This document shows, one piece after another, positions 34,483 to 42,025 of a DNA stretch of 64,000 nucleotides. A program made the position numbers and the translations under genes. Within the stretch, counting starts at the first letter, position 1, and every line of letters begins with the position of its first letter. Source of the stretch: G942493375 sp942493375 (lineage in GTDB: Bacteria; Armatimonadota; UBA5829); assembly GCA_942493375.1 (NCBI GenBank), contig OW818698.1:7812001-7876000 (forward strand), written 5' to 3'. The notes beneath the pieces are model-generated. The model made no database searches. It was not told the origin of the DNA and was given only the letters and a program-made list of their open reading frames with translations.

Positions 34483-35925
34483 ATGCATCTTAATTCTAAA
34501 TACATTTCTGGTTGTCTCCTTCTCATTGCAATTCTTCTAAATTTTTCCCTGCCTGTGTTTGCGGTTCCAATTGCTCAGGTTGGTGAGAGCATTGAAAAGA
34601 TACTAGCTTCACCATCTATGGCGCACGGTGTCCAGGGGGTGTATGTTCAGTCCATGGATTCCGGAAAGGTAATATATAACCATAATGGAGATCTGCTGCT
34701 GACTCCGGCTTCTAATATGAAGATGATAGCTACTGCAGCAGCTCTGGACTTGCTGGGAACTAACTATAGAATGACAACTTCAATATTTGCCGTTAAACCC
34801 GGCAAAGATGGAGTAATTCGCGGGGATTTGGTTATTGTCGGCGGTGGGGATTCTGCTCTGACAATTGACGACCTGCAAAAGATGATCGATGATCTGAAGT
34901 CTAAAGGTGTTAAAAGCATCAGGGGCAATATTGTAGGGAATGACACATATTTTGATGACCAGAGGCGGGGGGATTCCTGGACTATAGATGATGATCCCTG
35001 GTATTATGCAGCTCAGATCAGCGGATTGAGTGTTAATAGAAACGTTGTGGATGTCTACCTGAAGCCTGGAGCCAAAGTTGGCAGTCCGGCGGTGATTGGG
35101 GTCAGACCCGACGTTAAGTTTATGACATTCAAGAACGAATGCGTAACCGGAGCAGTGGGGAGTGAGTCTACTGCAGGTGTAACCAGGGAACTAAAAACAA
35201 ATATCATCCAATCATTCGGCAACATACCGTTGGATTATAAATCGGACTCACCTATTGAGAAGCTTACTGTCGATGAACCTACACTATATGTCAGCACTCT
35301 CTTCAGGGCGATGCTAATTCAAAACGGTATAAAAGTGAGGGGGAAAGCGTTACGTGGGACAAAACCTGCAGATGCGGAGTTGATTGTTTCGCACGAGTCC
35401 CCTCCTCTATCGGAGCTTGTGAAATTGCTCAACAAGCCAAGCGATAACTTTATGGCTGAGTGTCTATTGAAGACTATAGGTAAGAAGCTGGGAACTGCAG
35501 GATCAACTGATGCCGGGGCTGAAGTGGTGTATAAATGGCTGAAGAGCTTCGGGGCAGACACTGATCTGGTAGCTATTGCGGATTCATCCGGCCTTTCCAG
35601 GCGTAATCTGCTGGCTCCTCAACTGCTGGTAAGTATTCTGACACACATGTATAAGACAAAAGCCTATAATGCATACTCAAATTCGTTTCCCATCGCCGGG
35701 GTTGATTCGCATTTAAAAGGCAGGATGCTGAACACCCCTGCAGTAAACAACGTCAAAGCCAAGACCGGATATATACGGTATGTCTGTTCGTTATCGGGTT
35801 ATGTGAAAACACTCTCCGGAGAGAACCTGGCAGTGTCAATTATCCTGAACCACCACAGATGCAACCTGGAACAAGCTTACGAAATCCAGGACGCTATATT
35901 TGTGGCACTGGCAAATTGTTACTGA
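34483..35925 (+). CDS. dacB: D-alanyl-D-alanine carboxypeptidase/endopeptidase (PBP4, S13)
   Basis: 480 residues with a signal peptide (P-V-F-A-V). Penicillin-binding motifs are in order: P-A-S77-N-M-K80 (SxxK), S-S-G-L-S-R-R-N characteristic of the S13 family near residue 366, and K427-T-G. The inserted S13 domain lies between the first two motifs (G-N-I-V-G-N-D-T-Y-F-D-D). It cleaves D-Ala-D-Ala or meso-DAP cross-links in the periplasm. The TGA stop is also the first three bases of a family B repeat. Confidence 0.92.
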   Translation: MHLNSKYISGCLLLIAILLNFSLPVFAVPIAQVGESIEKILASPSMAHGVQGVYVQSMDSGKVIYNHNGDLLLTPASNMKMIATAAALDLLGTNYRMTTSIFAVKPGKDGVIRGDLVIVGGGDSALTIDDLQKMIDDLKSKGVKSIRGNIVGNDTYFDDQRRGDSWTIDDDPWYYAAQISGLSVNRNVVDVYLKPGAKVGSPAVIGVRPDVKFMTFKNECVTGAVGSESTAGVTRELKTNIIQSFGNIPLDYKSDSPIEKLTVDEPTLYVSTLFRAMLIQNGIKVRGKALRGTKPADAELIVSHESPPLSELVKLLNKPSDNFMAECLLKTIGKKLGTAGSTDAGAEVVYKWLKSFGADTDLVAIADSSGLSRRNLLAPQLLVSILTHMYKTKAYNAYSNSFPIAGVDSHLKGRMLNTPAVNNVKAKTGYIRYVCSLSGYVKTLSGENLAVSIILNHHRCNLEQAYEIQDAIFVALANCY

Positions 35926-36148
35926 ATCGCGGATGGCGCGGAGAATTTGGATTTCGCGGAAATATTAACCATGGAATACACGGAAATTTTTTCTAAGCTG
36001 TAACAAGGCAGTACGTATCCTGCATATGCACTGCTCAACTTAATGGTTGCATATTTCGCGTAATCCGGATATTTCGCGCCATTCGCGATTCAAAGCCAGC
36101 CACATTTCCGCGTGATCCGTATCCATCCGCGAAATCCGCGATTCAAAA
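35923..36148. repeat. Family B composite inverted repeat
   Basis: The left part starts TGAATCGCGGATGGCGCG at 35923; the inverse (ATTTCGCGCCATTCGCGATTCA, 36071-36092) and a second inverse copy (about 36124-36145) close the element. It spans nearly the whole space between the convergent genes dacB and the DUF5009 gene, and includes the dacB stop codon. Confidence 0.65.
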
Positions 36149-36151
36149 ACA

Positions 36152-37711
36152 CTACGTCCTCCAGAACCATTTCTTCTTTGTGCAGAAACTGACGACCAGG
36201 GTTACCAGCAGGGTAAACAGCAGGGAGAAGGAGAAGTATGGCCAGGGTGTTGTTATTGTCCGGCCTACGTAGGCATCTATTCCCAGGACAGCCAGAGTTG
36301 TGCCTATAAGGTTTCCTCCAGCAGTGTAGGCGATCATCGGGTTCTGACCGTTGTCTATCAGCAACTGAAATATCTTCTTCTTTTTGAAAACGTCTATTAT
36401 TATGGTAAAGACTGATAGCATGAAGATCGCCAGACCTGCGGACACGAAGTAGTAGCTCATCGTGGCAGAATCTTTTTTGATACCGTTTTCGTAAGGTTCG
36501 AAGATAATACCTACTGCAAGCAGATATACTCCCCATTTATAGAGATCATGCAGCAGGGTTTCTATGCTGGTGCATGCATTCCTGACCAGTCTATTTCCTA
36601 TATAAAGCAGCGGTATCAAGCACAGGACAAGCTGCCAGACGTGGCGGCCTTTGAGCATGACGATGGTCAAGATTACTGTTCCAAATAAAAGACCTGCAAG
36701 CGCGATATATCTTTTCGGGGACCATTCCTGCTTATCTTCAACAGCAGTCTCGGATGCGTTTATCCAGTTCAGGATTCTATCTCCTACAATTGTTCCAGGT
36801 ATGGTAATGAACAGGTAAGACATACATCCCATATTGAAGAAGTTATTGACTGTTTTGAGGATCGATACACCAATGGGTCCAAGGAAGTTCAGCTGGTCGA
36901 TACAGGGGATTGGGAAGTTGGCTTGCAACACACCTACCCAACTGTCAGGTGCCCCGGCTGATAGCCTCATAGCCATAATGCAGCCCAGAATCCCCAGCCT
37001 GAGGAGTATGTTTTTCCGAGTCAGCATGTATGCGAAAGTAGTATATACCGCCACATTGGCCAGTATCATTATGATGATATCGAACCTGGCTAATGTAAAT
37101 GTTGCGCTGTGGGCTGCACTGATTTTGGGATCATAGCGGACTATAAACATCAGAGCAATAGCAGCAAGCCAGCCAGCAGTTTTGACGATTATCCTGGTAC
37201 TCGGCGTCCATTTAGATGGCATCCTGCCCAACACAGGAAATAGAAGCAGGAATCCACCGGTGCCTATCAGGAATATCTCGATTGATTTGCCAACCATCCC
37301 TGCTGTGTATATCGGGTCTATGCATCCCGTGCGGATATGCTCTACATATATTGCGAATAGACTCAAAATCAGGCCCCGTAGAAGAGTGGAACCGACCAGT
37401 TTCTGCCAGGGAACCCCTTGCTCTATTCGTCTGCTCATTGCCAGCGGAATAGCTGCACCCATTGAAAACAGGAAGAATGGAAATACCATATCCACCCATG
37501 TAACACCAGGAAGATTTGGGTTGAACACAAAGTCAGGCGGTGGGACCTGGCCGTGATACATAAATGATGGCAGATGGTTTGCTATACTCATTGGCTCTAC
37601 GCTGGAAAGGACCATCATTAGTATGGCAATCCCCCTAAGCGCATCCAGTGCATAAGCTCTTTTCTGTCCGGTAACATTATCAACTACACTGGTAACTGGC
37701 AATATATTCAT
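36152..37711 (-). CDS. DUF5009 / HGSNAT-like membrane acyltransferase
   Basis: 519 residues with about 11-12 membrane helices. The opening R-A-Y-A-L-D-A-L-R-G-I-A-I-L-M-M-V is the hallmark of the DUF5009/YeiB/heparan-alpha-glucosaminide N-acetyltransferase group, where R-G-x-x-x is near the first helix. W-V-D-M-V-F-P-F-F-L-F-S-M-G follows. Lysosomal HGSNAT carries acetyl groups across a membrane to glucosamine; bacterial members are uncharacterised and may acetylate exported glycans. Expression seems controlled by a promoter flanked by two LacI-type operator-like sites. Confidence 0.83.
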   Translation of the reverse strand: MNILPVTSVVDNVTGQKRAYALDALRGIAILMMVLSSVEPMSIANHLPSFMYHGQVPPPDFVFNPNLPGVTWVDMVFPFFLFSMGAAIPLAMSRRIEQGVPWQKLVGSTLLRGLILSLFAIYVEHIRTGCIDPIYTAGMVGKSIEIFLIGTGGFLLLFPVLGRMPSKWTPSTRIIVKTAGWLAAIALMFIVRYDPKISAAHSATFTLARFDIIIMILANVAVYTTFAYMLTRKNILLRLGILGCIMAMRLSAGAPDSWVGVLQANFPIPCIDQLNFLGPIGVSILKTVNNFFNMGCMSYLFITIPGTIVGDRILNWINASETAVEDKQEWSPKRYIALAGLLFGTVILTIVMLKGRHVWQLVLCLIPLLYIGNRLVRNACTSIETLLHDLYKWGVYLLAVGIIFEPYENGIKKDSATMSYYFVSAGLAIFMLSVFTIIIDVFKKKKIFQLLIDNGQNPMIAYTAGGNLIGTTLAVLGIDAYVGRTITTPWPYFSFSLLFTLLVTLVVSFCTKKKWFWRT

Positions 37712-37741
37712 CTCCTCTCAGAGTAGACACAAGGACGTTTT

Positions 37742-37782
37742 TAAACGATTATTTTATGATTATAGCATGGTAATCGTTTACC
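37742..37782 (-). promoter_or_regulatory. Promoter with two LacI-type operator-like sites
   Basis: TAAACGATTA (37742-37751) and its exact complement TAATCGTTTA (37771-37780) each have a central CG, 29 bp centre to centre. The right site extends to GGTAATCGTTTACC (37769-37782), palindromic except for one base pair. A minus-strand TATAAT (37759-37764) lies between them. It is 48 bases before the DUF5009 start codon. Confidence 0.5.
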
Positions 37783-37802
37783 TTGCACGTATCGTAGTAA
37801 TG

Positions 37803-37884
37803 TGTCATTCTGAATGAAATGAAGAATCTGCTTTTCGGGAGTCACCTGGTTTGAAAAGCAGATCCTTCATTCTTCAGGATGACA
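37803..37884. repeat. Family A inverted repeat with tandem tail
   Basis: Arms 37803-37836 and 37853-37884 pair with several mismatches (TTCATTCTTCAGGATGACA in the right arm). After the right arm, GGATGACAAAAGA-like units repeat about three times up to 37920, as in the coding copy at 42080. Confidence 0.75.
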
Positions 37885-37992
37885 AAAGAGTAGGATGACA
37901 AAAGATTCCGGATGACAATTAAGTGTATCCATTTGACTCTCAGCACTCAGTGTTGTATGCTACTACCAATTTCATTTACCAGGTAGGTTACT

Positions 37993-38997
37993 ATGGATAT
38001 TATAGATCGGCTTCTTTCCTCTGTAGAGCCTTCTATCAGATACAAGGCTCAAGTGCACTTGTGTAGCCAGTCTGAAGACTCTCAAGCTATTATAGATTTG
38101 CGGGAGAATATTAAGCAATCTCCACGGGTGCGAACACTACTTGGTGACAGGGACGAGGAAAGCCGTATCCGTCCAGTAAACCATGTCTATATGAAGTGGA
38201 AGGGTGCACACTGGGTGCTGGCTTCACTTGCGGATATTGGTTATCCGGAGAGAGACAATGAGCTGTCACCTGTGGTGGAGCAGGTATTTGAGTGCTGGTT
38301 AAACCCGGATTATGCCATTAATGTAGACTGTGGATCAGGATTGCCACCAAAGAAGTATCGTGGAGTGCCATATATCAATGGTCGCGCCAGAAGATGTGCT
38401 TCACAACAAGGAAATGCTCTGTTCGCAACATCACGTCTGGGATTTGTGGATGATAGAAGCGTTCAGCTTGCTGAGTTACTTATGGGTTGGCAGTGGGAAG
38501 ACGGAGGCTGGAACTGCGACCGCAAACCCGAAGCCTGTAAATCATCTTTCTGGGAATCATTGACCCCTCTACGCGGTCTGGCTGAGTATTCCAAAAGGAC
38601 CGGAGATGCCAAAGTGAGTAAGGTTGTAGAATGCACTGCTGAACTATTTCTGAAGCGCAAACTATTCCGCCGTATATCGAACGGCGAAGTAATGCATCCG
38701 GAATTCTTGACTCTGCATTACCCCTGCTATTGGTATTATGACATTCTTTTTGGACTAAAGGTTATGGCTGAATGTGGATTCATAAACGATCCACGCTGCG
38801 AAGAAGCTTTGGATGTTTTGGAATCGAAGAGACTACCAGATGGTGGATGGGCAGCTGACGCAAAATTCTATCGTTCAATCAATAAAGATGCCAGCGGATC
38901 GGAAAGGGTGAAATGGGGAGTAGTGAGTAAAACTAAGATGAATGAGTGGGTTACGTCGGACGCTTTGTATGTGTTGAAGTCTGCAGGGAGGCTGTGA
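37993..38997 (+). CDS. Terpenoid-cyclase/prenyltransferase-like alpha-toroid protein
   Basis: 334 residues with no signal peptide. Repeated helical hairpins and QW-like motifs (W-E-D-G-G-W-N-C-D near residue 170 and L-P-D-G-G-W-A-A-D near residue 285) mark the alpha/alpha-toroid fold of squalene cyclases and prenyltransferase beta subunits. The D-x-D-D cyclase acid motif was not found, so it is probably not an active cyclase. Several cysteines (C-G-S-G, R-R-C-A, Y-P-C-Y) are present. Function is unknown; similar proteins are often annotated as prenyltransferase-like. Confidence 0.75.
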   Translation: MDIIDRLLSSVEPSIRYKAQVHLCSQSEDSQAIIDLRENIKQSPRVRTLLGDRDEESRIRPVNHVYMKWKGAHWVLASLADIGYPERDNELSPVVEQVFECWLNPDYAINVDCGSGLPPKKYRGVPYINGRARRCASQQGNALFATSRLGFVDDRSVQLAELLMGWQWEDGGWNCDRKPEACKSSFWESLTPLRGLAEYSKRTGDAKVSKVVECTAELFLKRKLFRRISNGEVMHPEFLTLHYPCYWYYDILFGLKVMAECGFINDPRCEEALDVLESKRLPDGGWAADAKFYRSINKDASGSERVKWGVVSKTKMNEWVTSDALYVLKSAGRL

Positions 38998-39171
38998 GGA
39001 TGAGAGGATTCAACTAACCCGCCTTATTCACCAAACTTCACTTTTGGTTGGCAGTAAGGACAAAAGCTGAGTCAGTCATGAATAAATTTGCCTGGACAGT
39101 TATCTTTTGCACTGATCATCAGCAATATAATATTTCTATTTCAGAAAAGAGGTTTAATGCTGGGAGGTAGT

Positions 39172-39849
39172 TTATCCAACACCTAAATCCTCTATGAATC
39201 TTTTTTCTGGGGTAACCTCCGCTTCGTCTATACTGAGGCATTCACTCACTACATTTTTTATTACTCTATATGATGTTTGTTCCTGACATAGATCCCTGCG
39301 TGGGATTCTGTACGGTATACAATGGATCAAATCACCGACGGTAACAATCGACCCTGGCAGCTCTCCGTAGTCAAGTCTATAAATTACACTGGTAATTATG
39401 ATATAAAGCAGAAGGGCAACCGGGATGAACCACCAAAGAAAGTAGTTCGTCATTAATAACACAATAGCCGAGAAGAGGATGACCATCATGCACACAGTAG
39501 TGGCGATTTGTGCGGATATGCTGGGAGAAAGAGTCGGTAAGCGAAGTGACAGTTCTGATTTCAAATTAGCCCATATGGTTTTGCGATTAACTGCAGGAAA
39601 CAAATCGTTCAGTCGGGAAGATGGTGTAATTGTTTCCCTTGCATAACCATGAGTTTCGCACAATGTCCGGCGAAATTGATAGAATGCTATGCTGGTAGGA
39701 CAAGCATCAGGATTATATGAGGATATCTTGCGTAATACAAGCGTATGCAAGTCGCCTACTGTTTTTACTGTGATTGCTTCTTTATCTGAGATTTCGATGT
39801 TAAACTTTTCCTCTATTTGTATAATTATGTCCACATAGTCTAATCCCAT
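39172..39849 (-). CDS. Membrane protein with acyl-carrier halves at both ends
   Basis: 225 residues from the ATG at 39849, which has GAGGTGG five bases upstream; a GTG at 39858 is an alternative. The N-terminus (M-G-L-D-Y-V-D-I-I-I-Q-I-E-E-K-F-N-I-E-I-S-D) reads like the second half of an acyl carrier protein, but the phosphopantetheine Ser position is Tyr. Two membrane helices lie at about 105-145, followed by T-V-G-D-L. The C-terminus (V-I-K-N-V-V-S-E-C-L, then F-I-E-D-L-G-V-G) reads like the first half of an ACP. From memory, proteins with this layout exist in other phyla, so it seems a real family and not a truncation. Function unknown. Confidence 0.65.
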   Translation of the reverse strand: MGLDYVDIIIQIEEKFNIEISDKEAITVKTVGDLHTLVLRKISSYNPDACPTSIAFYQFRRTLCETHGYARETITPSSRLNDLFPAVNRKTIWANLKSELSLRLPTLSPSISAQIATTVCMMVILFSAIVLLMTNYFLWWFIPVALLLYIIITSVIYRLDYGELPGSIVTVGDLIHCIPYRIPRRDLCQEQTSYRVIKNVVSECLSIDEAEVTPEKRFIEDLGVG

Positions 39850-39941
39850 ATCGACCACCTCATAGATGACTTAATCGGATTATAGAGCAGACTACGATTC
39901 CAGTCAAATGTCCAGGATGGAGTTCAAAATCATAATATTTG

Positions 39942-39970
39942 TTGACTACTGAACTTTGGAAGTGTAGTAT
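39942..39970 (+). promoter_or_regulatory. Sigma-70-type promoter for the 39999 operon
   Basis: TTGACT (39942-39947), a 17-base spacer and TAGTAT (39965-39970). Transcription would start near 39977, 22 bases before the ATG at 39999, leaving room for the GGAG site at 39989-39992. Confidence 0.6.
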
Positions 39971-39998
39971 TGCCTCAACTGATCATTCGGAGTTGATT

Positions 39999-42014
39999 AT
40001 GGTTGCCTTCAGACGTGTAATGCTTCTGGTCGTATTAATATACCTGGTATTGGTTGCGGGAACGCTTTCGGGACATGGGGCTGTCAGCGTGACCGAGAGT
40101 AATACTGACGGTAGAACGCTGGTCAGGTTACGGAATCCGTATTTGGAACTGGTCTTTGATCCTGCACGTGGTGGGAGATGTATCAGCTTCAAGTTCCTCG
40201 ATAATAATGAACAGATTATCAGCAAAGAACCCCAGGCCGGTATGTTTCTGGATCACTGGGCTAAATTTGTGTGGCCAAGTGGTCTGATTCATCTGCCCTA
40301 TCAATATTCATTGCTGAAAAGCGAAAATGGTAAAGTCGGTATACATATGTGGGTAACTGTGCCTGCTAAAGGCGGAGGTAAGGGATCTGCGGACGCAGCG
40401 GCTTCGGCATTGATAGACACTTCTCCAGAGCTTGTGGGACTTGTTGTCAGCAAGACGATATGGCTGTATGACGATGCCGACCGAATAGATGTTGAGCAGT
40501 CGATTGAGAACCCTACCGACCAGGCACGATCGGTTGCTCCATACATCCAGCACAACTTTAACATGGCAGGCAGTTTGTTATCGGATACATGGTATCTTCC
40601 ATCTGCTCAGGGTGTTCAGTGGAATGTCCAGCCTGATAAGGCTAACGGGAAAGTCTATGGTCCCAACTGGGTGCTGGATCCGGTTGGAGGATGGATCGGT
40701 GTCCGTGACCGCAAGACCAATCGTGGGTTGATGTTTGCATTCGACTACAACTATATTGAGCGTATTTATACCTGTGGGCTTACTGCTGAATGGTTTATGG
40801 AATCGATACCTGTTGCAGCCGGGAAAAGCTTTACTACCCACTATACGATCAAGCCTGTGAAGAGATTTGGCGGGTTCGTATACGGGTCAGAGCGGATTAT
40901 GGCGGATATCGAAGCACACGAGCAAGGCAAGAAAGTGAGAGTCTGGCACGACCTGGCTGCTGTGTCGGGACCAATTGGACCTATAAGTGTAAATATCACA
41001 TTGAAGGACTGGAAGAGCAAGCAATCTTTTCTAGCGAAAATCTACACTATATCCAAACTCACCACTGCCAGAATCCGTCAGGAGTTCACATTTGCTCCAA
41101 AGAACCTGAAAGGCGGGACTGTGATCGCTGTCACTGTAAAAGGTGATAGTGTTAATGAGCGTTATGAAGTCTTCTACGCTGGAGACAAATACGAGCAAGA
41201 CCGGCACTACAACTTCTTTGCTACTGGCGGTGGTGCGCTGGCTGGTTCACAAGGAGAGGCTTATCATCAGAAAGCCCCGCGTAAGATCAAGAAGTTCGAC
41301 AAACCTGACTTCTCCACTATTCCGGGACCACAACCAGGCAAGTTCAGATGTATGGTGGCGTTTGGACTGTATACGCAGATTTTCAACTTCGATGATGGAT
41401 TGATCGGTTGGAAAAGCAGGGATGGTTCATCTGCTGAGTTTGATTTCATTAACTGCCCTCCGAATGGCATAGAAACATTCCCTGGCGGATATCCGGAACT
41501 GTTTGCATATAATTCAGTGATATTGAGTGATGTCAATTTCCGGTCGCTTGGTGATATACGGATGGAGATGCTGTGCGACTATGTGGCTCAGGGAGGGAGA
41601 TTGCTGGTAACCGGTGGTCCCTATGCACTTGGAAATGGAGAGTTTGAGGATACACGGTTTCTGGACATGCTGCCAGCAACGTTATCTGGGCCATTCGACC
41701 TTAAGTGGGCAGGTAAGGGGAAATCGTGGGAACTCACTCCGACACCGGAAGGAAAACCATTCCTAAACGGTATTTCATTCAATCCGGCTCCAAGGGTTTT
41801 CTGGCAGCATTTTGTTACTCCAAAACAGGATGCAAAGGTGATATTTACTGCTGGAGGGAAACCGAGTTTGATCTTGGGGAAGTATGGTAACGGAAAAGTT
41901 GCACTTCTCACGCTCAGTCCTACCGGAGCAGCTGTTAATGATAAGACTGCCTGGTGGACTTGGGACGGATGGCCTGGATTACTTAAAAATGTCTTCACAT
42001 GGATGGATGAGTAA
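39999..42014 (+). CDS. Large secreted protein of unknown function
   Basis: 671 residues from the ATG at 39999 (GGAG six bases upstream); an earlier TTG lies within the promoter and is rejected. The signal peptide is long (F-R-R-V-M-L-L-V-V-L-I-Y-L-V-L-V-A-G). Residues about 40-300 look like a galactose-mutarotase-type beta-sandwich (Y-L-E-L-V-F-D-P-A-R-G-G-R). The last 200 include G-G-R-L-L-V-T-G-G-P-Y, like a Rossmann or glutamine-amidotransferase-like ThuA/beta-galactosidase trimerisation domain. An extracellular carbohydrate role is inferred. The stop codon overlaps the ribosome site of the next gene. Confidence 0.7.
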   Translation: MVAFRRVMLLVVLIYLVLVAGTLSGHGAVSVTESNTDGRTLVRLRNPYLELVFDPARGGRCISFKFLDNNEQIISKEPQAGMFLDHWAKFVWPSGLIHLPYQYSLLKSENGKVGIHMWVTVPAKGGGKGSADAAASALIDTSPELVGLVVSKTIWLYDDADRIDVEQSIENPTDQARSVAPYIQHNFNMAGSLLSDTWYLPSAQGVQWNVQPDKANGKVYGPNWVLDPVGGWIGVRDRKTNRGLMFAFDYNYIERIYTCGLTAEWFMESIPVAAGKSFTTHYTIKPVKRFGGFVYGSERIMADIEAHEQGKKVRVWHDLAAVSGPIGPISVNITLKDWKSKQSFLAKIYTISKLTTARIRQEFTFAPKNLKGGTVIAVTVKGDSVNERYEVFYAGDKYEQDRHYNFFATGGGALAGSQGEAYHQKAPRKIKKFDKPDFSTIPGPQPGKFRCMVAFGLYTQIFNFDDGLIGWKSRDGSSAEFDFINCPPNGIETFPGGYPELFAYNSVILSDVNFRSLGDIRMEMLCDYVAQGGRLLVTGGPYALGNGEFEDTRFLDMLPATLSGPFDLKWAGKGKSWELTPTPEGKPFLNGISFNPAPRVFWQHFVTPKQDAKVIFTAGGKPSLILGKYGNGKVALLTLSPTGAAVNDKTAWWTWDGWPGLLKNVFTWMDE

Positions 42015-42025
42015 GGAGGTGGGAT

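Noticed and set aside
36090..36536. 148-codon minus-strand frame at the end of the DUF5009 gene
   Set aside because: Overlaps the DUF5009 gene in another frame and crosses the family B repeat.
39172..39200. Frameshift or truncation at the end of the ACP-like protein
   Set aside because: The end at E-D-L-G looks abrupt, but the N-terminus is the matching other half, so a swapped layout fits better than gene decay.
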